Shown: piece by piece, positions 34,749 to 41,525 of the stretch
Layout: each line of letters opens with the position of its first letter
Position numbering within the stretch: the first letter of the stretch is position 1
Origin: RGIG4608 sp045606265
GTDB lineage: Bacteria > Bacillota > Clostridia > Oscillospirales > CAG-272
DNA: 62,498 bases
Direction: 5' to 3'
Assembly: GCA_045606265.1 (NCBI GenBank)
Contig: JAZURO010000043.1
Coordinates: 1-62,498 of the forward strand
The notes under the pieces: generated by a model
The model's input: the letters and a program-made list of their open reading frames with translations, nothing else
The model's database searches: none
Told to the model about the DNA's origin: nothing
Program-made: the position numbers and the translations under genes

Positions 34749-34772
34749 GAACAAATTTTAATTATTTTGGCA

Positions 34773-35621
34773 TTATTTTCTATTTTTTATCATTTTGTCA
34801 AGTGCAGAAGCTATGCAATAGTAAATGGGAATCGTCAAAAAGATAAGCCAGGAGGGATGCCAATTGCCGTGATACATACCAAGATACAAATAAATACAAG
34901 CAGCAAATACAGGATATGCAAACTCCTCAAATCTCTTCTTGTAAATTGCTTCAACAAATGAGTAATAAACAGGTATTGTTACGAAGATTATCCAAGACAT
35001 CCCCCATCCACCGCAAATATCCATAAATCCGAACAAAAGGTAAGCAATAACACAAATAACAGGATATGGAATTTCAAGCCAGAATTTTCTGTTCTTTGCC
35101 GGTTTTGTCACTTTTATATGCCAGTTTCCTTCTTCTTTCACATATACGGTTTCTATATCAGGGTCATCGTCGTATTCATCACATTCGTCTATTTTATCCT
35201 CAATTTTCTTAAAGACCTTTTCCATCAGCTTACCGTTCACATTAATTTTGACTGTGTTGCCATTCTTCTCTTCTACTACTATGCCATCATGACTGATCTT
35301 TACTTTTTCGTCACCATCCTCGATATTTATGTAAAGATTCTCTTCGTTTTGAGAACTTTCAGTTGAAGATGCTTCTTCAAATTCTTGTTTTGATTCTTCT
35401 TGATTGCTCTTTTCTTCGTCTTCGCCGTAAATCAACTCATCAAGAGAAAGATTATATATCTTTGCAAGAGCTATAAGGTTATCAGTATCGGGAGATGCTT
35501 CACTTCTTTCCCATTTAGATACTGCCTGACGTGATACGCCGAGCTTCTCCGCCAGCTCCTCTTGTGACAGGTTATGCTTTTTTCTTAATTCATACAATCT
35601 ATTAGCAGTTTCAAGTGTCAT
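34773..35621 (-). CDS. Membrane-anchored XRE/HTH_3 transcriptional regulator
   Basis: The 282-residue protein has a Cro/CI-type HTH at residues 3-58 (LSQEELAEKLGVSRQAVSKWERSEASPD). An acidic Glu/Ser-rich linker follows, then a small beta region (about 90-165) and a C-terminal membrane domain with about four helices arranged as two similar hairpins (YLLFGFMDICGGWGMSWIIF and YLYLGMYHGNWHPSWLIF). Such architecture suggests sensing at the membrane. ATG at 35621 has AAAAGGAG upstream. An inverted repeat lies at its transcription start. The target is unknown; it sits upstream of the malQ operon in the same direction, but a terminator separates them. Confidence 0.82.
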   Translation of the reverse strand: MTLETANRLYELRKKHNLSQEELAEKLGVSRQAVSKWERSEASPDTDNLIALAKIYNLSLDELIYGEDEEKSNQEESKQEFEEASSTESSQNEENLYINIEDGDEKVKISHDGIVVEEKNGNTVKINVNGKLMEKVFKKIEDKIDECDEYDDDPDIETVYVKEEGNWHIKVTKPAKNRKFWLEIPYPVICVIAYLLFGFMDICGGWGMSWIIFVTIPVYYSFVEAIYKKRFEEFAYPVFAACIYLYLGMYHGNWHPSWLIFLTIPIYYCIASALDKMIKNRK

Positions 35622-35714
35622 AGATTTTCTCCTTTTCATTTGAGTTTATGGCCTGATTATATCAAAAAATGCAGATTCTGACCATACATTTTAGTTTTCA
35701 AATTACAAAAAACG

Positions 35715-35766
35715 TGCAACTTTTGGTTGCATTTGTTATTATATCGCAGTTTTATCGTTTTTTCAA
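35715..35766 (-). promoter_or_regulatory. Promoter of the XRE gene with inverted repeat at the start site
   Basis: Minus strand TTGAAA (35766-35761), 17-bp spacer, TATAAT (35743-35738). A perfect 6-bp inverted repeat TGCAAC-N5-GTTGCA (35715-35731) begins about where transcription starts, the expected place for an autoregulatory operator. A second weaker -10 (TATAAT, 35661-35656) lies nearer the gene. Confidence 0.6.
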
Positions 35767-35786
35767 GTACTTTTATAAAAAAATAA

Positions 35787-35805
35787 AGAGTGCTGAAGCA
35801 CTCTC
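35787..35805 (-). terminator. Terminator of rplS
   Basis: GAGTGCT / AGCACTC stem with a 2-nt loop followed on the minus strand by TTTATTTTTTTAT. Confidence 0.8.
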
Positions 35806-35824
35806 TATTTTTGTTAAGTTGTAA

Positions 35825-36166
35825 TTAGATTCTTTCCTTAACCTTGGACGCTTTACCAACTCTATCACGAAGATAGTAGAGTTTTGCACGTCTAACTTTA
35901 CCGTGTCTGATAACGTCAACCTTTTCAACGTTAGGAGAGTGAATGGGGAATGTCTTTTCAACACCTACGCCATATGCTACTCTTCTTACTGTGAATGTTT
36001 CAGAGATACCGCCGCCGTGTTTAGCGATAACTGTACCTTCGAAAAGCTGAACTCTTTCACGTGTTCCCTCTTTGATCTTGTTGTGTACACGAATTGTATC
36101 ACCAACGTTGACCTCGGGGAGTTCCTTTTTAAGCTGCTCGTTTGTAAAAGCCTTGATCAAATCCAT
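35825..36166 (-). CDS. rplS: 50S ribosomal protein L19
   Basis: The 113-residue protein has the L19 signatures PEVNVGDTIRVHNKIKEG, RVQLFEGTVIAKHG and SPNVEKVDVIRHGKVRRAKLYYLRD. AAGGAGGGCC precedes the ATG. It is monocistronic with its own promoter, a structured leader and a terminator. L19 lies at the 30S-50S interface. Confidence 0.97.
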   Translation of the reverse strand: MDLIKAFTNEQLKKELPEVNVGDTIRVHNKIKEGTRERVQLFEGTVIAKHGGGISETFTVRRVAYGVGVEKTFPIHSPNVEKVDVIRHGKVRRAKLYYLRDRVGKASKVKERI

Positions 36167-36189
36167 TTGTTTGGCCCTCCTTAATAATC

Positions 36190-36225
36190 GGAATATTCAT
36201 GCAGAGCGTCGCAGCGGACTATTCC
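36190..36225 (-). promoter_or_regulatory. Probable L19 leader (autoregulatory hairpin)
   Basis: In the 5' UTR of rplS, GGAATA and TATTCC close a hairpin containing GCATGAATATTCC just before the AAGGAGGG site. Firmicutes rplS genes commonly carry such a short conserved L19 leader. The match is from memory of the motif, so a covariance model search is needed to confirm. Confidence 0.5.
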
Positions 36226-36258
36226 CTATAATCTATGTGACATACACATACATCGTGT

Positions 36259-36287
36259 ATTATATCACAACTTTTTCTAAAATGCAA
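36259..36287 (-). promoter_or_regulatory. Sigma-A promoter of rplS
   Basis: Minus strand TTGCAT (36287-36282), 17-bp spacer, TATAAT (36264-36259), just past the flippase stop region. Confidence 0.65.
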
Positions 36288-36295
36288 GTGTTTTT

Positions 36296-37699
36296 TCAAT
36301 TTTTTATAATTTTTTTCAACACTTTTTTCAAAATTGATATTATTGAATTTGCATTGATAATACACACTGCGAAAACAAGTGCAATTTGCACAACGATATT
36401 GTATGGCAAATCAAATATCATAAAGAATACCTGAATCACAACAAACAAGGTATTCAAAACAAGCTTACCTGATTTAAGATCAAACGGCATAAATGATTTT
36501 GAGTGAATTGCCCTTAATACAAACACCGCAAAATAGCTTAAAGCCGTGGCAATTCCCGCCCCCTGTGCGCCTATTTCGGGAATCAGAGCCAAATTAAGAA
36601 TAATATTAATCCCTGCGCCTGCGGCTGCGGTTACAAGTGACATGGTTGTTCTCTTTTTAACCGTATATATTGTTCCAATGAACGTTACAAGTGACGAAAA
36701 TACAGTTGCAATCAACAGTACCGGCATAAACGTCCACGCACTGAAATATGAGCTATCAAGCAATATTCTCGTTGCCAATGGAGTAAACGGAATCAAGAAC
36801 GAGCATCCGAGAAACAAAATTGCCTGATATCTTTCAAATACCTCAGAAAAGAATCTACTTGCTTCCTCTTTGTCCTTCGACTCGGAAATTGCAGATATCT
36901 GCCACGCCTCATTGAAAACGCCTGCTACAAGAGCAATAACCGTCGGGATTTTATATGCCGCAGAATAGAGTCCGTTTGCTGCAAAATCGCAAATATATGA
37001 AACCATAAATCTGTCGGAAACGTTTGTAATCCACCAAATAACCGTTGTTGGCATCATTGGCAGACTGTATTTAAGCATTTCTTTTATTTTACTTTTTGAA
37101 ACGGATTTGAAGGAAAAATCCTTGTATATTTTTGCGTAAATAACCAAGAACAAAGTACCTACCGCATCGGCAACCGCAACCGAAAGAACATAGCCCACAA
37201 GCCCGAGCTTCATCGGTATCAGGAACAAAAGATTGAATGCAATAGTTAGCGCTGTACCAAGAATACTTTGAACAGCATACAGCTTCATTCTTCCCCTTGC
37301 TCTTATATATTCTTTACAAAGCGTATGGAAATTGGAGCTGAGAACGTAGAACACTATCAGCCAAGCATAATCGTTGAACGAAGGAATAAGTGAAATCAGA
37401 GGTGAGAGCAAAATGAAAATTGCACTTGAAGCAAGCAGCACGCTTATACCAGACGACAAAACTACCTTATTGTTCTCATCCTCATCTGCCGCAAAACGAA
37501 AAACTCCGTGTGTAATTCCTATACAGCAAAACGGAATCAAAAGGTTTGCCGCATTGGTGATAAGATCCGCTGTACCGTATTGCTCTGCCGACAAAATAGC
37601 CGTATAAAGAGGCATTAAAAAATAGACTAACAGCTTTGATGAAAACGTACCGATAGATATAATTAATGTGTTTGATAATAGCTTTTTGTACTTGTCCAT
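36296..37699 (-). CDS. Polysaccharide biosynthesis flippase (MATE/Wzx-like)
   Basis: The 467-residue protein has about fourteen membrane helices and the Polysacc_synt pattern (LSNTLIISIGTFSSKLLVYFLMPLYTAILS, quoted in part; QYGTADLI). It belongs to the MOP superfamily that flips lipid-linked oligosaccharides across the membrane. ATG at 37699 has AAAGGGGAT upstream; a longer frame start at 37762 overlaps the promoter and is rejected. No glycan synthesis cluster adjoins it, though a GT2 enzyme is 7 kb away. The cargo is unknown. Confidence 0.88.
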   Translation of the reverse strand: MDKYKKLLSNTLIISIGTFSSKLLVYFLMPLYTAILSAEQYGTADLITNAANLLIPFCCIGITHGVFRFAADEDENNKVVLSSGISVLLASSAIFILLSPLISLIPSFNDYAWLIVFYVLSSNFHTLCKEYIRARGRMKLYAVQSILGTALTIAFNLLFLIPMKLGLVGYVLSVAVADAVGTLFLVIYAKIYKDFSFKSVSKSKIKEMLKYSLPMMPTTVIWWITNVSDRFMVSYICDFAANGLYSAAYKIPTVIALVAGVFNEAWQISAISESKDKEEASRFFSEVFERYQAILFLGCSFLIPFTPLATRILLDSSYFSAWTFMPVLLIATVFSSLVTFIGTIYTVKKRTTMSLVTAAAGAGINIILNLALIPEIGAQGAGIATALSYFAVFVLRAIHSKSFMPFDLKSGKLVLNTLFVVIQVFFMIFDLPYNIVVQIALVFAVCIINANSIISILKKVLKKIIKN

Positions 37700-37733
37700 T
37701 TTACTATCCCCTTTCTCAAAATATAACTTTATT

Positions 37734-37762
37734 ATTATATCACAGTTTAGAAAATTAGTCAA
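37734..37762 (-). promoter_or_regulatory. Sigma-A promoter of the flippase gene
   Basis: Minus strand TTGACT (37762-37757), 17-bp spacer, TATAAT (37739-37734). Confidence 0.75.
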
Positions 37763-37791
37763 TCGGTTACAGGAATTTTTTTACAAGAAAA

Positions 37792-37813
37792 CCCCACCGC
37801 AAAAGCGGTGGGG
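37792..37813 (-). terminator. Terminator of hpf
   Basis: CCCCACCGC / GCGGTGGGG stem with AAAA loop; minus-strand tail TTTTCTTG. Confidence 0.75.
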
Positions 37814-37843
37814 GAAATTTGTTCTGTTGCGATTTTCTTAATC

Positions 37844-38371
37844 TTATTTATAGATTATCGGATTAATAAGTCCGTATGTGCCGTCTTTTCTTGTGTAAAC
37901 AACTGAAACATTGCCTGTTTCGTCATTGAAGAAAACGAAGAATTGATGTCCGATAAGGTTCATCTGCATAATTGCTTCCTCAACACTCATTGGGAAGAGC
38001 TCGAACTCTTTTGTTCTGACGATGAATTCCGGATCTTCATCAAGCACCTCTCCAAAATCGGGGAAGTAAAATTCTCCTTCTTTGGATCTCTTTTCAAGAC
38101 GAGTCTTGTTCTTTCTTATCTGACGGTCAATCGCCTCAACGCAACGGTCCATTGCGTTCTGGAAGCTGATGTCATCAACCTCAGCACGAAAGATTGTGTT
38201 TGCACCGTGAATCGTGATTTCAACGTTATCACGTTCACGTTTACAACTGAACGTTACTGTTGCGGAGGCCTCTGAACCAAAATATTTGTCCAGTTTTTCA
38301 AGTTTCTTTTCAGCCATTTCTTTGGTTGAATCCCAAACGTTCATCTGTCTGCCAACAATAGTAATCTTCAT
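37844..38371 (-). CDS. hpf: Ribosome hibernation promoting factor, long form
   Basis: The 175-residue protein has an N-terminal RaiA/HPF domain (residues 1-100, MKITIVGRQMNVWDSTKEM; AEVDDISFQNAMDRCVEAIDRQIRK). A linker leads to the C-terminal dimerisation domain (PMSVEEAIMQMNLIGHQFFVFFNDETG), so it is the long form that makes 100S ribosomes in stationary phase. The leader starts with a perfect hairpin. Confidence 0.96.
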   Translation of the reverse strand: MKITIVGRQMNVWDSTKEMAEKKLEKLDKYFGSEASATVTFSCKRERDNVEITIHGANTIFRAEVDDISFQNAMDRCVEAIDRQIRKNKTRLEKRSKEGEFYFPDFGEVLDEDPEFIVRTKEFELFPMSVEEAIMQMNLIGHQFFVFFNDETGNVSVVYTRKDGTYGLINPIIYK

Positions 38372-38397
38372 CGTATCATTCCTTTCGAATTGTATTT

Positions 38398-38455
38398 AAC
38401 AGAAAGAGCTTCCTCTTTCTGTTATAATTATATCACACTTATTCATATTTGTAAA
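38398..38455 (-). promoter_or_regulatory. hpf promoter with a perfect hairpin at the transcript 5' end
   Basis: Minus strand TTTACA (38455-38450), 17-bp spacer, TATAAT (38432-38427). The predicted start falls on a perfect palindrome, AACAGAAAGAG and CTCTTTCTGTT with a 4-nt loop (38423-38398). Confidence 0.65.
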
Positions 38456-38531
38456 TAGTTTATATAAAAAATATCGACTTTTCATTTATTTTGTGAAAAT
38501 TGCACAAAGAAAAGCCGACGTTTTTATTCTA

Positions 38532-39179
38532 TTAATCTTGCTTTTTTACTCCAACATGTGTGATTATCCCTTCAAGATGATCATCATGACCGTATTCTAT
38601 AACATTATACTTTCCGTTTTCGTAATCAACGTGGCAAACCGCTGCGTTTGACACCCAATCATAATGCTGCAAATTGTCAAGTCCGTCCCCGTGCCACAAG
38701 CAATTCATTACACGGATAACCGTTGCGTGAGTGCCTATAAGAACGGTTTTTCCGTCATTCTCGGCAAGTATTTCTTCAATCGTTTTCTTTATGCGATCAA
38801 AGACGTCAGATATTTTTTCTCCACCGTCGGGATGTGCGTTTCCAATATCGTTTTGGAATGTCCAATATGTTTCAGGAAATTCTTCTGCAAGCTGAATAAA
38901 AGTCTTTTGCTCCCACTCACCCGCATAAATTTCACGCAGTCCTTCCCTTTTTTGAATTTCAAGTCCGAGTCGCTTTGCAGTAGGTAAAACCGTATTATAT
39001 GCTCTGCAAAGATCGCTCGAATAAATCTTATCTATATGAAATTGCTTTAAGTATTCCGTTGTTCTTTTTACTTGCTCCTCTCCAAGCTCAGAGAGTCCCC
39101 AATCGGTTTGACCGATAAATATTCTTTTGAAATTGCCAATGCTGTTTCCGTGTCTGACTATAATAAGATGTACCATCAT
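38532..39179 (-). CDS. Histidine phosphatase family protein (phosphoglycerate mutase-like)
   Basis: The 215-residue protein has the branch 1 motif IIVRHGNSIGN with the catalytic His, the usual Thr replaced by Asn, and Arg in YSSDLCRAYNT. The acid/base Glu is in LREIYAGEWEQ, and the second His is in IGTHATVIR. It could be a cofactor-dependent mutase or a broad phosphatase. The AGEWE motif and the size favour a phosphatase of the CobC/PhoE kind. GAAAGGAC precedes the ATG. It is monocistronic. Confidence 0.88.
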   Translation of the reverse strand: MMVHLIIVRHGNSIGNFKRIFIGQTDWGLSELGEEQVKRTTEYLKQFHIDKIYSSDLCRAYNTVLPTAKRLGLEIQKREGLREIYAGEWEQKTFIQLAEEFPETYWTFQNDIGNAHPDGGEKISDVFDRIKKTIEEILAENDGKTVLIGTHATVIRVMNCLWHGDGLDNLQHYDWVSNAAVCHVDYENGKYNVIEYGHDDHLEGIITHVGVKKQD

Positions 39180-39207
39180 TTTTGTCCTTTCAAATTTCTA
39201 CTCTAAT

Positions 39208-39236
39208 ATTATACTACATTTCGGTCTTTTCTTCAA
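39208..39236 (-). promoter_or_regulatory. Sigma-A promoter of the histidine phosphatase gene
   Basis: Minus strand TTGAAG (39236-39231), 17-bp spacer, TATAAT (39213-39208). Confidence 0.65.
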
Positions 39237-39285
39237 TAATTTCAGCAACATTTTTTTATTATTTTCTACTTTTTTTGAAAATCTA

Positions 39286-39314
39286 TTGTAATTTTGACAA
39301 ATTTTATTTATAAT
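39286..39314 (+). promoter_or_regulatory. Probable sigma-A promoter of nadE
   Basis: TTGTAA (39286-39291), 17-bp spacer, TATAAT (39309-39314). Confidence 0.55.
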
Positions 39315-39349
39315 ATATGGTGATATACTTTTGAAAGGATATAAATCCC

Positions 39350-41269
39350 ATGAAACACGGTTTTTTGAAGGTTGCATGCGCGACTCCCCAAATTAAAGTT
39401 GCCGACTGCACCTATAACGTTAACGAATTAATAAGTATAGCTAAGGAAGCAAACGATCAGCACATCAAGGTGCTCGTTTTTCCTGAGCTCTGCATAACGT
39501 CGTATTCCTGCGCCGATATGTTCTTCTCAAACGTGTTGCTTGACAGCTCCCATAAAGCGCTTGTGAAATATATCGAGCAAACGAAAGAATACGATATGCT
39601 GAGCATTGTTGGCCTTCCTATGTTTTACGAAAATAAAATATATAACTGTGCCGCTGTTGTTAAGGGCGGTGAGCTGCTTGGCGTTGTTGCAAAGAGTAAT
39701 CTTCCCACCTACGGTGAGTTTTACGAGGGCAGATATTTTGTTCCCTGTCCCGATGAGAATTTTGACTTTCATTTCAACGGAAAAACAGTTCCGTTTGGAA
39801 GAAATATTCTTTTCACCTGTAACAGTATGCCATTGCTTAAAGTGGGAGTTGAGATATGTGAGGACATTTGGGTAAATACTCCTCCTTCAAATATGCTCTC
39901 TCTTGCAGGAGCTACTCTACTTGCCAATCTTTCCGCATCCAATGAGGTAGTAGCTAAGGATGAATATCGCAGAATACTCGTTTCTTCACAGTCAGCAAAA
40001 ACAGTTTCGGCATACATTTACGCCAACTGCGGTGAGGGCGAATCAACCACCGATATGGTATGCTCAGGTCACAGCATTATTGCAGAAAACGGCTCTATTA
40101 TTGCTGAAAGAGTTCCTTTTGATTACTCAAAAGGCAAATTCATAATTGCTGACGTTGACCTTGAAAAGCTCTCTCTCGAACGTAGAAGAAGAAATACGGT
40201 TGCTACAAACATTCATAAAAATATCGTAAACGTTCCCTTTGATTTTAAGATTGAAGAAACAAAAATATCCCGCTATATTGATCCCCATCCTTTCGTTCCA
40301 AACGACAAGGACAAGCTCAGAAGAAGTATTAATACTGTTCGTTCAATACAAGCTTATGGATTGAAGCAAAGAATGGCTGCCTCAGGTGCTGAAAAATGCA
40401 TCGTGGGAGTATCAGGCGGGCTTGACAGCGCTCTTGCCCTCCTTTCAACCGTTTATGCCTTTAACGTTATGGGCAAAGATATTCACAATATTATCGCAGT
40501 TACAATACCCTGCTTTGCGACGAGTGAAAGAACAAAGCTGAATGCTGTCTCACTTGCAAAAGCGCTTGACGTTGAGCTTCGTGAGATAGATATTTGCGAA
40601 GCTATTGCGCTTCATCTCTCCAGCATCGGACATCCTCTCAACGTTCACGATACCGTTTACGAGAATGCCCAGGCAAGAGAACGCGCGCAAATACTTATGG
40701 ATATCGCTAATGCTGAAAACGGTCTTGTTATCGGCACGGGTGACCTTTCAGAGCTTGCACTCGGATTCACTACGTACGGTGGCGATCTCACCTCTATGTA
40801 TGCTCTCAATGCAGGGGTACCCAAAACGCTTATTGCGTCCATACTTAAACTCTATGCTGATGAAAATCCGTTGATTTTCGATACTATTCAAGATATTATC
40901 AATACACCGATCAGTCCTGAGCTTATTCCCGCTGAAAACGGTGAAATTGCGCAAATTACGGAGGATATCGTGGGTCCATATGAGCTTCACGACTTCTATC
41001 TTTATAATATGCTCACTCATCACTACTCTCCCGAAAAGCTTTTCAGAGTGGCTCAAATAGCATTTGGCGATAAATATGACAACAAAACTCTCATATTCTG
41101 CTTAAAAACCTTTGTTAAAAGATTCTTCTCTCAACAGTTCAAGCGTTCGTCAATGCCCGACGGACCAAAGGTGTTCGGTGTTGGGCTTTCTCCCAGAGGA
41201 GATCTTAAAATGCCGAGTGATGCATCAAGTGAAGAGTGGTTAAGAAGTATTGACAGTATAAAAATATAA
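39350..41269 (+). CDS. nadE: Glutamine-dependent NAD+ synthetase
   Basis: The 639-residue protein has two domains. Residues 1-290 are a nitrilase-type amidase with the Glu-Lys-Cys triad (FPELCIT, AKSNLPTYGEFYEGR, GVEICEDIW). They supply ammonia to the C-terminal NAD synthase domain (330-639) with the P-loop IVGVSGGLDSALALL and GTGDLSELALGFTTYGGDLTSMY. It converts deamido-NAD+ to NAD+ with ATP and glutamine. The start has GAAAGGAT upstream. It stands alone with its own promoter and terminator. Confidence 0.97.
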   Translation: MKHGFLKVACATPQIKVADCTYNVNELISIAKEANDQHIKVLVFPELCITSYSCADMFFSNVLLDSSHKALVKYIEQTKEYDMLSIVGLPMFYENKIYNCAAVVKGGELLGVVAKSNLPTYGEFYEGRYFVPCPDENFDFHFNGKTVPFGRNILFTCNSMPLLKVGVEICEDIWVNTPPSNMLSLAGATLLANLSASNEVVAKDEYRRILVSSQSAKTVSAYIYANCGEGESTTDMVCSGHSIIAENGSIIAERVPFDYSKGKFIIADVDLEKLSLERRRRNTVATNIHKNIVNVPFDFKIEETKISRYIDPHPFVPNDKDKLRRSINTVRSIQAYGLKQRMAASGAEKCIVGVSGGLDSALALLSTVYAFNVMGKDIHNIIAVTIPCFATSERTKLNAVSLAKALDVELREIDICEAIALHLSSIGHPLNVHDTVYENAQARERAQILMDIANAENGLVIGTGDLSELALGFTTYGGDLTSMYALNAGVPKTLIASILKLYADENPLIFDTIQDIINTPISPELIPAENGEIAQITEDIVGPYELHDFYLYNMLTHHYSPEKLFRVAQIAFGDKYDNKTLIFCLKTFVKRFFSQQFKRSSMPDGPKVFGVGLSPRGDLKMPSDASSEEWLRSIDSIKI

Positions 41270-41275
41270 AATAAG

Positions 41276-41309
41276 AAAGAACCGAGAAAATTTTCTCGGT
41301 TCTTTTTTG
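41276..41309. terminator. Terminator of nadE, bidirectional hairpin
   Basis: AAAGAACCGAGAAAA / TTTTCTCGGTTCTTT perfect palindrome (41276-41305), with T-run on the plus strand. Confidence 0.85.
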
Positions 41310-41315
41310 TTTTAT

Positions 41316-41525
41316 TTATTCAGTTAACTGACCGCCGTCATCAGGAATTTGCTCCTGTCCTGCAGCATCTTCAATTCCTGCTATCCAATGTGCCTCGGAG
41401 ATATCATCCAAATCGGACATAAACTCGTCATTTTCCATAGTAGCATTATAGGAAAGAATTGCACCTCCAACAAGCAATCCCACACAAATTATCAAAGAAA
41501 GAATTCTAATTAATAAGTTAATCAT
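41316..41525 (-). CDS. Small single-pass membrane protein coupled to the 957-residue membrane protein
   Basis: I do not recognise this 69-residue protein. It has one N-terminal membrane segment (residues 2-24, LLIRILSLIICVGLLVGGAIL) and a short acidic exported tail rich in Asp/Glu/Gln with no Cys. Its ATG overlaps the stop of the larger upstream gene (ATGA, 41522-41525), so the two are translationally coupled. Together with the acidic exterior of the large protein it may be a partner subunit in the membrane; this is inference. Confidence 0.65.
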   Translation of the reverse strand: MINLLIRILSLIICVGLLVGGAILSYNATMENDEFMSDLDDISEAHWIAGIEDAAGQEQIPDDGGQLTE

